NCBI RefSeq assembly: GCF_004135735.1
Contig: NZ_CP012670.1
Location: 8,751,501-8,815,500 of the forward strand
Direction of reading: 5' to 3'
From: Sorangium cellulosum
GTDB lineage: Bacteria; Myxococcota_A; Polyangia; Polyangiales; Polyangiaceae
Length of the DNA stretch: 64,000 bases
The notes under the pieces were generated by a model, which was not told the DNA's origin, ran no database searches, and saw only the letters and a list, made by a program, of their open reading frames with translations. Shown here in pieces: positions 36,391 through 45,466 of the stretch. The position numbers and the translations under genes are program-made. Position 1 is the first letter of the stretch. Every line of letters begins with the position of its first letter.

Positions 36391-37656
36391 TCAGTGGTAC
36401 AGGAACCACCTCACGCCCGGCTTGATCTCCATATGGTAATGATCGGCGTGCGGCGCATCGTAATTGGGCGTCAGCGCGTACGTGAAGATCCCGAGATCGG
36501 CCGCCTCGCACACGATGGACCGGAGCTCGCGCGCCTCGGGGAGCTCGGGCTGGGGCGCTCCCGCGCCGCACGTCTTGTCCCCGATGCGACCCTGGAAATG
36601 CCGCGCAATGCTGAGCCAGGTCCCGTCGCGCTTCTTGAGCGCGCCGACGTCGATGGCGAGGCCCGCGGGGTGACGCGTGCCCGGCGGAGCCCACGCGCCG
36701 CGGGGCTTCTGCCCTGCGTCGCTGCGCCGCGCCGAGGACGCCGTCGATCGGGCGGGCGCGATGTCCTTGCGGCGCGCGACGCGACGGGCGCTGGCCTTGC
36801 TGGCCGCCTTCGCCGGCTTGCTGCGCGCCGTGGCCGCCTGCTTCGGACGGCCCGCGGCCCCGGGGGCCTTCGCCTTCGACCCGGCCCCCGCGGCGCCCTT
36901 CGCCTTCGGCCCGGCCTCCGCGGCGCCCTTCGCCTTCGGCCCGGCCTCCGCGGCGCCCTTCGCCTTCGGCCCGGCCTCCGCGGCGCCCTTCGCCTTCGGC
37001 CCGGCCTCCGCGGCGCCCTTCTGCTTCATGCGCCGGGGGCGCTCCCCGGAGGCCTTCGGTGCTCCGTCGAGCCCCCCCTTCTTGCCGATGGCGACGGGCG
37101 CGGCCTTCCCTGTCGATCCGGGCGCCTTCTTGCCCGCGCGGGCCGGGCGCTTCGCCAGGAGGACGTCGTGCCCGTGGTCTTTGTCCTCCCCGTCGTCGTG
37201 CGGCGCGTGATCCCGCATGGGCACGTTGGGCCGGTACATCGTGTAGTGGACGACCTCGTCGATGTCGTGCCGCGCGAGCACGGCGGCGAAATCGTCGAGC
37301 GCGAGCGCGAGGCGCGCGTCCAGGATCTCGAACACGCTCGTCACGCGCTGCTCGGGCGGGAGCACCGAGTGGAAATTGACGCCGTTCAGCCGGCCCGTGA
37401 GCCGGATCGGCGCGCGTACCCCGGGCGCGTGCGCGACCTTGAGGTACAGGATCTTCCGGCGATCCAGCTCGGCCATCGCCTCCTCGTTCGTCATGTTGGC
37501 GTAGCGGTACGCCGGCGAGGCCTCCGCGACGCTCGCTTCCGGCGTGAAGAGGAAGGGCGATCCGGCCGACGCGGGCGCCGGGCAGAGCGCCGCGGCGGAG
37601 GCCAGGAGAGCGCACGAGAGCGGCTTCAGGAGGGAGCGAAGACGGGAAAACGCCAC
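36391..37656 (-). CDS. Extensin-like C-terminal domain protein (probable zinc peptidase fold) with Lys/Ala repeat linker
   Basis: 421 residues with signal peptide (LSCALLASAAALCPAPASA). An N-terminal domain (about 35-150) precedes a Lys/Ala-rich linker with five 10-residue repeats KGAAEAGPKA. The C-terminal domain has 'HPAGLAIDVGALKKRDG' and 'HADHYHMEIKPGVRWFLYH', the metal-binding pattern (HxxxxxxD ... HxH) of the extensin-like/VanY-DacB family, which suggests peptidoglycan peptidase activity. A strongly basic linker in a secreted protein could hold it to the anionic cell wall; this is inference. Confidence 0.82.
   Translation of the reverse strand: MAFSRLRSLLKPLSCALLASAAALCPAPASAGSPFLFTPEASVAEASPAYRYANMTNEEAMAELDRRKILYLKVAHAPGVRAPIRLTGRLNGVNFHSVLPPEQRVTSVFEILDARLALALDDFAAVLARHDIDEVVHYTMYRPNVPMRDHAPHDDGEDKDHGHDVLLAKRPARAGKKAPGSTGKAAPVAIGKKGGLDGAPKASGERPRRMKQKGAAEAGPKAKGAAEAGPKAKGAAEAGPKAKGAAEAGPKAKGAAGAGSKAKAPGAAGRPKQAATARSKPAKAASKASARRVARRKDIAPARSTASSARRSDAGQKPRGAWAPPGTRHPAGLAIDVGALKKRDGTWLSIARHFQGRIGDKTCGAGAPQPELPEARELRSIVCEAADLGIFTYALTPNYDAPHADHYHMEIKPGVRWFLYH
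36871..37020 (-). repeat. Five 30-bp in-frame tandem repeats
   Basis: Units at 36871, 36901, 36931, 36961 and 36991 encode KGAAEAGPKA (the 36871 unit is diverged: GAGSKA). The three central copies are identical. Confidence 0.92.
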
Positions 37657-37810
37657 AGCGGCCGCACTCTAACGTGACCGGGCCGGAAGGCTAGAAAATG
37701 AGCGGAGGCTGGACCTGTGAGCAGCGCTCGATTCGCGCCGCGCTGGCGGTCGCGGACCGGCGTGCTCACGGTTAGGCTGAGCGCGCGCGGCCGCGGCGAG
37801 CGCCGACGCG

Positions 37811-38656
37811 ATGCCCGCGCGCACGCCCTCCGCGACGAGAACGCCTTTGCAACCACCGACGCCCATCGACCCGAGCCGCGACCTGCCCCCCCAGCCCGGC
37901 GAGGAGCCCCGCGGCGCGAGCGCCGACGCGCCGGCCGCGGCCGGCGCGCGCCCGCGGCCGCCGGAGCCGACCGCCGCGCGCGCGCTCCTCGCCGCGGCGA
38001 TCACGACCGCCGCCGTGACCGCGGTGTCCCACGCGGCGCCGACGACCTACGCCGGGACGCTCGTGGGCCTCACGTTCCTCGCGGCGACGTTCTGGCTCGT
38101 GCTGCGGTACGACGAGGCGACCATCCGCGCCCACGGCCTGTCGCTCGGCGGGCTGCTCGAGCCCGTGCCGCTGTCGACGCGGCGGCTCGCCCGCGCGGCC
38201 CTGCACGCGCTCGCCTGGGCGGCCCTGGTCGCCGCGATCGTCTTCCCCCCGTTCTGGCTGGGCTACCGGCTGTACTGGGACACGGGCTCGCCGTTCGTGC
38301 TGCGGCCGCCCCACGCGCCCGCCGACGAGATCGCCGCGCAGCTGCTCGTGGTCGCGCTGCCCGAGGAGGCGTTCTTCCGCGGCTACCTCCAGAGCGCCCT
38401 CGATCGCGTCTTCCCGCCGCGCCTCCGCGTCCTCGGCGCCCAGCTCGGCCCCGGGTGGCTCGTGGCGTCGGCGATCTTCGCGCTGGGGCACCTGCTCACG
38501 ATCCTGCACCCCGCGCGGCTCGCGGTCTTCTTCCCGTCGCTGATCTTCGGGTGGCTGCGGGCACGCACCGGCGGCATCGGCGCGCCGCTGCTGTTCCACG
38601 CGGCGTGCAACCTCTTCTCCCTCACCCTCGCCCGCGGTTACGGTCTCGCCCCGTGA
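37811..38656 (+). CDS. CPBP family intramembrane glutamic protease (possible myxosortase)
   Basis: 281 residues. The first 55 are Pro/Ala-rich. About six transmembrane helices follow. The CPBP/Rce1 motifs are present: 'EEAFFRGYLQSALD' (Glu-Glu and Arg), 'FALGHLL' (His) and 'HAACNLFS' (His...Asn). In myxobacteria some members of this family act as myxosortases that cut MYXO-CTERM proteins; whether this one belongs there is not decidable by eye. GTGA overlap with the next gene. Confidence 0.85.
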   Translation: MPARTPSATRTPLQPPTPIDPSRDLPPQPGEEPRGASADAPAAAGARPRPPEPTAARALLAAAITTAAVTAVSHAAPTTYAGTLVGLTFLAATFWLVLRYDEATIRAHGLSLGGLLEPVPLSTRRLARAALHALAWAALVAAIVFPPFWLGYRLYWDTGSPFVLRPPHAPADEIAAQLLVVALPEEAFFRGYLQSALDRVFPPRLRVLGAQLGPGWLVASAIFALGHLLTILHPARLAVFFPSLIFGWLRARTGGIGAPLLFHAACNLFSLTLARGYGLAP

Positions 38657-39378
38657 GCACCTCGAACGACGGGACCTCCCCGGGCCCTCCGCGGAGCGCC
38701 GGCGCGCCGGCGGAGGGCGGGGCGCGCCGGCGCGCGGCGCTGTTCGACATGGACCGCACGCTGCTGCGCAAGGAGACGGCGAGCCTCTACGTGAAGTACC
38801 AGCGCGAGATCGGCGAGGCGACGACGCGCGATCTCCTGAGGACCCTCTACTGGGTCGGGCAATACACGCTCGGCGTGCTCGACGCGGCGAGGGTCGCCGA
38901 GCGCGCGCTGCTCCCGCTCCGGGGCGTGCCCGAGACCGTCCTCGCGGCCCGCTGCGACGACTGGTTCCGGCGCTGCGTCGAGCCGCACATCGCCGACGCA
39001 GGGCGCGAGGCCGTGAGGCGGCACCGGGCGGCGGGGGATCTCTGCGCCATCGTGACCGGCGCGTCGCTCTACGCCTCGCGTCCGCTGGCGAGGCGGCTCG
39101 AGATCGAGCACCTCGTCTCGACCGTGCTCGAGATCGACGAGCACGGGCGCTTCACCGGCCGCGCGGAGCCGCCGCTCTGCCTCGGGCAGGGCAAGGTCGC
39201 GCGAGCGCGCGCGCTGGCGGAGGCGCAGGGGTTCCGCCTGGAGGACGCGACGTTCTACACGGACAGCATCAGCGACCTGCCGCTCCTCGAGATCGTGGCC
39301 GAGCCGGTCGCCGTGAACCCCGATCCCAGGCTCCGCCGGGTGGCCGAGCGGCGGGGCTACCGCATCGAGCGCTGGTGA
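38653..39378 (+). CDS. HAD-IB family phosphatase
   Basis: 241 residues from a GTG start overlapping the protease stop. Motif I is 'LFDMDRTLL' (nucleophile Asp and general acid Asp), motif II 'VTGAS', the Lys is in 'GQGKVARARAL' and motif IV is 'YTDSISDLPLLE'. The HAD-IB class includes SerB-like phosphatases; several relatives act on lysophospholipids or phosphoserine. Ends at a long family B hairpin. Confidence 0.9.
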   Translation: MSTSNDGTSPGPPRSAGAPAEGGARRRAALFDMDRTLLRKETASLYVKYQREIGEATTRDLLRTLYWVGQYTLGVLDAARVAERALLPLRGVPETVLAARCDDWFRRCVEPHIADAGREAVRRHRAAGDLCAIVTGASLYASRPLARRLEIEHLVSTVLEIDEHGRFTGRAEPPLCLGQGKVARARALAEAQGFRLEDATFYTDSISDLPLLEIVAEPVAVNPDPRLRRVAERRGYRIERW

Positions 39379-39384
39379 GGGCGC

Positions 39385-39512
39385 GGCGCCTGGTGGTGGT
39401 CGCGTCCGGGGGGCTCACCTCCGGGGCTTTGGTGCCGGCGAGCCTCTTTTGTGGCCCGCCGGGACGCAAGCCCCTCCGGTGAGCACCCCGGAACCAACCA
39501 CCGCCAGGCGCC
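39385..39512. repeat. Long hairpin, family B copy 3 (convergent intergenic)
   Basis: A 128-bp imperfect palindrome between two convergent genes. Its base GGCGCCTGG pairs with CCAGGCGCC, and its end abuts the stop codon of the permease gene. The core shows GGGGCT / GGCGAGCC / loop TCTTTTGT / GGCCCGCC / AGCCCC, the same order as in copy 2, although the facing internal-loop bases differ. Confidence 0.85.
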
Positions 39513-39630
39513 TCAGGGCGGCGGCGCCTGCGACGTGGGCCCGCGAGGCGGCGGCGCCTGCGACGTGGGCCCGCGGGGCGGCGGTGCCTGCGACGTGGGC
39601 CCGCGGGGCGGCGGCGCCTGCGACGTGGGC
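39511..39630 (-). repeat. Four 30-bp tandem repeats at the permease C-terminus
   Basis: Units start at 39511, 39541, 39571 and 39601 and encode RGPTSQAPPP. The outermost unit contains the stop codon and touches the family B hairpin. Confidence 0.92.
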
Positions 39631-40658
39631 CCGCGGGGGAGGCGCGCGCGCGTGTCGACCGCCCAGAGCACGATGGCGGCGACGACGGGGCCGATGAAGA
39701 TCCCCGCCGCGCCGAACAGCTCGAGCCCGCCGAAGATGCTGAGCAGGGCGACGAGCGGGTGCATCCCGCCGTGCGAGCTCTGGACCCACGGCCGGATCAC
39801 GTTGTCCGAGAGCCCGACCAGGGCGGCCGCGGCGCACATGCCGATGCCGCCGCCGACGCGCCCGATGATGAACAGGTAGATCGCCGCGCCCAGCGTCACC
39901 GGCGTGGTCCCGATCATGGGCACGAGCGAGAGCAGCGTCGCGAGCAGGCCGAACAGGAACGCGCCGGGCACCTTGAAGACGAAGAGCGCGATCGTCGTCA
40001 GCGTCCCCTGGACGGCCGCCGTCGCGAGCAGGCCCAGGACGGCGCCGTGCACGGTGTCCTGGATGGAGGCGAAGAGCACGTCGGTCTCGTCACCCCTGAA
40101 CGGCGATTGCATGAGCAGCCAGCGCAGGAGCTGGCCGCCGTCGCGGAGCAGGTAGTAGAGCGCCACGACGAACAGGAAGGCGTCGACGATCGTCTGCGGC
40201 ACCGCGGCGACCATGCCCCCCGCGAAGCCCGCGATGGAGCTGCCCACCCGCTGGAACAGGTTGCCGAGGTAGTTGCGGACGTCGTCGCCCGACAGGCCGG
40301 CCCTGTTGAGGAGCCCGGATATCCGCCCGTCGTTGAGGAGACCCTGGACACGCTCGATGGTGTGGGACCAGTCCCGGGCGAAGAACCGGCTGACCGAGGC
40401 CGAGGCCTCGATGATGATCACCGCGAGCGGGATGCACACGAGGATGATCACCCCGATCGTCGAGATCGCCGGAGCGAACCCCCGGAAGCGACCGAGTCGC
40501 GGCGCGAGGCGGCCCTGGAGCGGGGAGACGAGGAGCGCGACGAGCCCGCCGAGCAACACGGGGACGAGCAGGCCCTTCACCATCCAGAAAAACAGCGCGA
40601 TGAGCCCCGCCCGGAGGGCGAACGACAGCCATCGATCGGACTGTGTACCTTGGTGCAT
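39513..40658 (-). CDS. AI-2E transporter (PerM/YdiK) family permease
   Basis: 381 residues with seven or eight transmembrane helices. Family features: two N-terminal helices, a soluble loop (about 85-150) and 'LLSLVPMIGTTPVTLGA' and 'PLVALLSIFGGLELFGAAGIFIGPVVAAI' in the C-terminal half. Members export diverse small solutes or act as Na+/H+ antiporters; the AI-2 role is not general. The C-terminal tail is four copies of RGPTSQAPPP, predicted disordered. Divergent from the TM2 gene. Confidence 0.88.
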   Translation of the reverse strand: MHQGTQSDRWLSFALRAGLIALFFWMVKGLLVPVLLGGLVALLVSPLQGRLAPRLGRFRGFAPAISTIGVIILVCIPLAVIIIEASASVSRFFARDWSHTIERVQGLLNDGRISGLLNRAGLSGDDVRNYLGNLFQRVGSSIAGFAGGMVAAVPQTIVDAFLFVVALYYLLRDGGQLLRWLLMQSPFRGDETDVLFASIQDTVHGAVLGLLATAAVQGTLTTIALFVFKVPGAFLFGLLATLLSLVPMIGTTPVTLGAAIYLFIIGRVGGGIGMCAAAALVGLSDNVIRPWVQSSHGGMHPLVALLSIFGGLELFGAAGIFIGPVVAAIVLWAVDTRARLPRGPTSQAPPPRGPTSQAPPPRGPTSQAPPPRGPTSQAPPP

Positions 40659-40853
40659 TCCCGTACGCGCCTGCCTGTCGCGCCGCGCTCAGCGGCTGTA
40701 TCGTGCCCAAGCTAGGGTGGGCACCCAGCATACACCAGTGATTTTCACGTTCCACGCGCGCAGGCCGGGGATTCCAGGATAGAGTCATGGTCGGCCGACG
40801 ACCGCAGAGGCTCCGCCGTTGCATCGTCCGCCGCGTCAGCTGGAGGAACAAGG

Positions 40854-41663
40854 ATGAGCACGAGCGGTGGCGGGGCTCCGCCCGGTGGCGGCGGCTGGGG
40901 GAGCAGTGGTGGCGGCTGGGGGAGCGGCGGTGGCGGCTGGGGGTCGAGCCCGCCCGGTGGCCAGGGAGCGCCGCCTGACGGCGGAGGCGGCGCGCATTCC
41001 GGGGGCGCCTATCCGCCGGCTGGGGGCGCCTATCCGCCGGCTGGGAGCGCCTATCCGCCGGCTGGGGGCGCTTATCCGCCCGCGCCCGCAGGAGGCGCTT
41101 ATCCGCCTCCGGGCGGCGGATGGGGCCCACCTCCGGCAGGGGCGGGCGCGCCGCCTGGCGGTGGCTGGGGCCCACCGCCGGGGTACGGCGGCGGACCGAT
41201 GATGCCGACCAGCCCGGGCGCGATGACGACCTGGTCCGACAAGGACCAGGCGACCACCTTCGTGCTCTCGGTGTTTCTCGGGATCTTCGGCGTCGATCGG
41301 TTCTATCTGGGCCAGACCGGGCTCGGCCTCCTGAAGCTGCTCACGTGCGGTGGCTTCGGCATCTGGAGCGCGATCGACACGATCCTGATCGGCACCGGCG
41401 CGATGCGCGACGCGCAGGGGCTCGTGCTCCGGCGGGATGCGCCCGTCGGCTACCCGAACAAGAGCCAGTCGACGCTCTTCATGCTCTCCTATTTTCTGGG
41501 CGTGTTCGGGGCCGACCGCTTCTATCTGGGACAGACCGGTCTCGGGATTGCAAAGCTCCTGACCTGCGGCGGATTCGGCATCTGGTCGCTGATCGACGTG
41601 ATCATGATCGGCATGGGCCGCTTCCGCGACCCCGAGGGCAACTCCCTCCGATTCGACAGCTGA
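40854..41663 (+). CDS. Double TM2-domain membrane protein with Gly/Pro/Tyr-rich N-terminus
   Basis: 269 residues. The first 125 are low complexity: Gly/Trp/Ser repeats, then 7-residue repeats GAYPPAG, then GWGPPP motifs. Two TM2 domains follow (about 130-185 and 205-262), each with 'FLGxFGxDRFYLGQTGLG' and 'KLLTCGGFGIWSxID'. TM2 proteins are small hairpin membrane proteins of unclear role. The tail may phase-separate or bind partners; this is inference. AGGA lies near the start. Confidence 0.88.
   Translation: MSTSGGGAPPGGGGWGSSGGGWGSGGGGWGSSPPGGQGAPPDGGGGAHSGGAYPPAGGAYPPAGSAYPPAGGAYPPAPAGGAYPPPGGGWGPPPAGAGAPPGGGWGPPPGYGGGPMMPTSPGAMTTWSDKDQATTFVLSVFLGIFGVDRFYLGQTGLGLLKLLTCGGFGIWSAIDTILIGTGAMRDAQGLVLRRDAPVGYPNKSQSTLFMLSYFLGVFGADRFYLGQTGLGIAKLLTCGGFGIWSLIDVIMIGMGRFRDPEGNSLRFDS
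41001..41084 (+). repeat. Four 21-bp in-frame tandem repeats
   Basis: Units at 41001, 41022, 41043 and 41064 encode GAYPPAG in the TM2 protein tail. The last unit is diverged. Confidence 0.85.
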
Positions 41664-41670
41664 CCCCGGT

Positions 41671-41692
41671 CGCCGCGCCCCCCGGCGCGGCG
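41671..41692. terminator. Hairpin between the TM2 and GH35 genes
   Basis: CGCCGCGCC-CCCC-GGCGCGGCG, perfect 9-bp stem with a 4-nt loop, in the 56-bp gap between convergent genes. Works for either strand; no T-tract. Confidence 0.5.
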
Positions 41693-41719
41693 GTCTCCCT
41701 TGACGGCGCGACCGTCGCC

Positions 41720-43894
41720 TCACTCGAGCGCGAGCATGCGCACGGTGCGGGGCATGAGGCGGACCTCCAGCACCCCCCGGCGCACCTCGAAGCGCGCGTC
41801 GTCCAGCAGATCGGTCGCGCGCGCCGCGCTCACGGTGACGCGCGCCACCACGTCCGCGTCCCCGGGGTTGAGCAGGAACAGCACGCGCGGCGCGCCGGAC
41901 GCGTCCTCGTGCAGCGTGGCGAAGACGCCGTCGGGATCGCACGCGAACGTCGGCAGGCCGAGCGCGTCGATGGCGCGCGAGACCGCGGCGTCCGCCGCGG
42001 CAGGGTCGTCGTGGAGCAGCGCCGGCATGTGCTGGGCGGGGGCGCGGAGCCGGTCCAGGTCGTAGGGGCGCGCGAGCGGGCGGAAGGCGCCGTCGAAGGC
42101 GGGCTCGCGCGGCCCGAGCGTGATCAGCGTCCCCTGCCCCGCCGCCGCCTCGAGCTGCTCGACCAGCGCCGGGCTCAGGCCGCCCGAGGTGGCGCAGATG
42201 ATCCAGCGCGCCCCCTCGAGCGAGGCGTCGCGATCCTCGCCCCCCACGTGGGCGTAGGGGACGCCGCGCGCGTCGAGCGCCTCCTCGAACGCGCGCACGA
42301 AGGTGTCGGACTCCACCGTGAGCGGGTAGCCGAGCCCGAGGTCGTCCTCGACGCAGCGATCGCGCGCGCCGAAGCTCATGATCGAGAAGAAGGCGCCGGT
42401 GAGCGGGCCGAACGCGTGCATCACGCGGGTGAGCCGGCGCTCCGCGCGCGGCGTGACGATGCGCACCGGGGCAGGGCGGCGGAGCGCGTGGAACCCCGTG
42501 GCCTCGAGGGCCGCCGAGAGCCGCTGCCAGAACGCGGCGAACGGGCGCGGGCGGCCGTGCGGATCGATCGGCGCGCCGATCCAGCGATCGCGCTCGACCG
42601 CCATGTACACGTTGTAGCCGCGCAGCCCGTACGCGAGCGCGGCCATCACCACGAAGGCGCTGTCGCGCTCCTCGAGCGGCGGGAAGAACGGCGGGAAGCC
42701 GGCGCCCATCTCGCAGGCGAAGGGCGGCAGGGCGAGCGCCTCGCAGCGCACGGCGAGCTCGCTGGTCCGGCGGGCGATCATCGCGCGGCTGCTCGGGCTC
42801 GCGATGCTGTAGTAGTCGAGGCCGACGAGATCGACGACGCGCGAGATGCGGGCGGCGTTGAGCGGCGTCGTCTCCTGCCCCATCGGGAAGTTGTGCATCG
42901 TGGGCAGGCCGTCGATGCCGGCCGCCGAGAGCGCCTTCGCGAAGCGCCCCATGGCGGTCTCGAGCAGGTGCTCGTGGAACTCGCTCCAGTCGAGGTGGCG
43001 CGCGAGGTCCGAGGGCGCCTCCGCGTCGAACGCGACCGGCGGCATGATCGTCGCGAACTTGAGGTCGCCGCCGTCGAGCGGCGCGCGCTCGCGGCCCACG
43101 GCGCGCCGGAGCGCCGCGCCGGCGTCCTCGCCCGCGGAGCCGCCGCTCTCGGGCGGCGCCTCCACCCTCCTCGCGTACGCGCGCTGGAGCGCCTCGATGG
43201 TCCGGTATTTCTGGCGCAGGAAGTCCCGGTACAGGGTGATCGCGTCCGGGTGGTAGTCCTGGTCGTACGCCCCGTCGCGGAAGTAGAGCGCGCCCTCGTT
43301 GTCGATCTGGAGGAGCACGATCGGCCCGTCCGGGTAGAGGTGCGGCCCGAGCACCGGGCCGAGCGCGTGGAAATAACGGGCGACCTCGTCGTGGAACGCG
43401 TCGCTCGCGTAGCTCGGCACCGGGAACCCGTACGGCAGCATCGGCAGCACGACCGGGTTGTTCCGCGGCGAGCGGGCCTGGCAGCTCGGGTCCCAGATCA
43501 CGCGCTCGGGGATGCCGAAGCAGGTGAGCTCCGCGTTGATGTGCGGGCCGGGGCGGGCGATGACGTAGAAGCCGAGCTCGTGCGCGAGGCGGAGGAAGGC
43601 GCCGACGTCGCGGCGCAGATCGGTCTCGCCGAAGTCGAACTGCCCCGGGCCGGTCTCGTGGACGGCCCAGGGCACATAGATGTCGACGAGGCGCAGGCCG
43701 AGCGCCCGCGTGGCCTCGAGGCAGGCGCGCCAGTCCGTCGGATCGAGCCGCCAGTAATGGAGGCTGCCGGCGTACAGCGGGACCAGCTTGCCGCCGATCT
43801 CCAGGCCACCGGGGACGAGCCGCACGCCCCGGCTCAAGCGTTCCTCTGGGACTCTCGCGACCTGCGTCCTCGCCACGCGCGCGCACACTAGCAA
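41720..43894 (-). CDS. Glycoside hydrolase family 35-like beta-galactosidase
   Basis: 724 residues. The N-terminal TIM-barrel starts with 'LYAGSLHYWRLDPTDW' and continues with 'VDIYVPWAVHE', 'ARPGPHINAEL' and 'VLLQIDNEGALYFRD', where Glu of the DNEG motif is the probable acid/base. 'FACEMGAGFPPFFPP' holds a Glu placed like the GH35 nucleophile. There is no signal peptide, so it is probably cytoplasmic. Beta-sandwich domains fill the C-terminal third. The 'IDNEG' form differs from the usual 'IENEYG', so the substrate may differ. Confidence 0.82.
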   Translation of the reverse strand: MLVCARVARTQVARVPEERLSRGVRLVPGGLEIGGKLVPLYAGSLHYWRLDPTDWRACLEATRALGLRLVDIYVPWAVHETGPGQFDFGETDLRRDVGAFLRLAHELGFYVIARPGPHINAELTCFGIPERVIWDPSCQARSPRNNPVVLPMLPYGFPVPSYASDAFHDEVARYFHALGPVLGPHLYPDGPIVLLQIDNEGALYFRDGAYDQDYHPDAITLYRDFLRQKYRTIEALQRAYARRVEAPPESGGSAGEDAGAALRRAVGRERAPLDGGDLKFATIMPPVAFDAEAPSDLARHLDWSEFHEHLLETAMGRFAKALSAAGIDGLPTMHNFPMGQETTPLNAARISRVVDLVGLDYYSIASPSSRAMIARRTSELAVRCEALALPPFACEMGAGFPPFFPPLEERDSAFVVMAALAYGLRGYNVYMAVERDRWIGAPIDPHGRPRPFAAFWQRLSAALEATGFHALRRPAPVRIVTPRAERRLTRVMHAFGPLTGAFFSIMSFGARDRCVEDDLGLGYPLTVESDTFVRAFEEALDARGVPYAHVGGEDRDASLEGARWIICATSGGLSPALVEQLEAAAGQGTLITLGPREPAFDGAFRPLARPYDLDRLRAPAQHMPALLHDDPAAADAAVSRAIDALGLPTFACDPDGVFATLHEDASGAPRVLFLLNPGDADVVARVTVSAARATDLLDDARFEVRRGVLEVRLMPRTVRMLALE

Positions 43895-43942
43895 GGATCG
43901 CCGCGAGAGGGATACCGCCGCGTGCAGGCCGACCGCGTCGAT

Positions 43943-45463
43943 TCAGCGCACCATCGTCAGCGAGCGCGCCACGAAGTCGTAAACGGGCCCCCAGGCTACC
44001 CCGAGCAGCAGGGTCGGAACCGCGAACGCGCACGCGGTCGCGCCGAGCAGCGGCCGCAGGGGCGCGGGCTCCGCGCGGTCGCCCTTCTCCAGGTACATCG
44101 CGCGGAGGACCCGCGCGTAATAAAAGAGCGAGACCACGCTGTTCAGCACCCCGACGACCGCGAGGACCCAGCTCCACGCGCCCCCGGCGGTGATCAGCGC
44201 CGAGAAGAGGTAGAACTTGCCGACGAACCCGGCCGTCGGGGGCAGGCCGGTGAGCGAGATCAGGAACACGGCCATCGCCGCCGCGACGAGCGGAGCGCGG
44301 TGCCCGAGCCCCCGGAAGGCGGGGAGCGCCTCGTCGCCGCCGCTCTCCTCGGCCACCGCCATCACCACCAGGAACGCGCCGAGGTTCATGAAGCAGTAGG
44401 TGACGAGGTAGAAGGCGATCGCGGCGACGCCGGCGTCGCTGAACACGGAGAAGCCGAGCAGCATGTAGCCGGCGTGCGCGATGCTCGAGTAGGCGAGCAT
44501 GCGCTTGACGTTCTCCTGCCCGAGCGCCGAGAGGTTGCCGATGATCATGGTCGCCATGGCGAGGCACCCGGCGACCACCGGCCACGGCGTCTCGACGCCG
44601 GGCGACGCGCCCCCGGCCCCGAGCGCGTCCGAGAAGAAGCGCACCAGCACCGCGAAGCCGGCCGCCTTCGGCCCGACCGAGAGGAACGCCGTCACCGGGG
44701 TCGGCGCGCCCTCGTACACGTCCGGCGTCCACATGTGGAACGGGGCTGCGCTGATCTTGTAGCCGAAGCCCGCCAGCACGCAGATCGTGCCGACGAAGAC
44801 GACCTCGGGCACCTTGCCCTCCTGCGCCGTGAGCGCGGCGATGCGCGCTGCGCACTCGCCGAGGTGCATCGCCCCGGTGATGCCGAAGATCCAGCTCATC
44901 CCGTAGAGCATGATCCCCGAGGCGACGCCGCCGAAGATGACGTACTTGAGCGCCGCCTCGCTCGACCTCGCGTCGTCGATCTTGAAGCCCGCCAGCACGA
45001 AGCTGACGATGCTGACGAGCTCGAGCGACAGGTAGATGAGCAGCAGGTGGCGGCTCGCCGCCATCAGGTTCATGCCGAGCGACAGCACGAGGAGCAGCGT
45101 GAAGAACTCGCCCTGCTCGCGCCGGAGCTCGGGCGTGGCGCCCGGCTCCCTCGGGGGCACGAGGAAGGGGAGGAGCGCCGCCGTGGCGAACGCGAACAGC
45201 ACGCGGAAGAGGTTCGAGAAGCGATCGAACGCGAGCAGGCCGTAGAAGAGGTCGTGAGGCCCCGCGTCCGTCGCCAGGAAGTACGCCCCGAGCCCGCCCG
45301 AGGCGAGGAGCGCCGCGACGCTGATGGCCATGAGGCCCGCGAGCTTGAGGCGCGCCGGGGCCACGAGATCCCACACGACGAGCAGCAGCGCGGCGGCGAT
45401 GAGCCCGAGCTCCGGCGCGAAGTACGGGAGGCTCTGGAGGTTGTCGAGGGTGCGGGTTTCCAC
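43943..45463 (-). CDS. nuoN: NADH-quinone oxidoreductase subunit N
   Basis: 506 residues, about 14 transmembrane helices, of the antiporter-like family. Key residues include Glu in 'IYLSLELVSIVSF', Lys in 'FGYKISAAPFHMWTPDVYEGAPTPVTAFLS' region (Lys and His) and Lys in 'ENVKRMLAYSSIAHAG'. The subunit forms one proton channel in the membrane arm of complex I. It starts 3 bp after nuoM and ends the nuoLMN unit. Confidence 0.95.
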   Translation of the reverse strand: METRTLDNLQSLPYFAPELGLIAAALLLVVWDLVAPARLKLAGLMAISVAALLASGGLGAYFLATDAGPHDLFYGLLAFDRFSNLFRVLFAFATAALLPFLVPPREPGATPELRREQGEFFTLLLVLSLGMNLMAASRHLLLIYLSLELVSIVSFVLAGFKIDDARSSEAALKYVIFGGVASGIMLYGMSWIFGITGAMHLGECAARIAALTAQEGKVPEVVFVGTICVLAGFGYKISAAPFHMWTPDVYEGAPTPVTAFLSVGPKAAGFAVLVRFFSDALGAGGASPGVETPWPVVAGCLAMATMIIGNLSALGQENVKRMLAYSSIAHAGYMLLGFSVFSDAGVAAIAFYLVTYCFMNLGAFLVVMAVAEESGGDEALPAFRGLGHRAPLVAAAMAVFLISLTGLPPTAGFVGKFYLFSALITAGGAWSWVLAVVGVLNSVVSLFYYARVLRAMYLEKGDRAEPAPLRPLLGATACAFAVPTLLLGVAWGPVYDFVARSLTMVR

Positions 45464-45466
45464 GGC

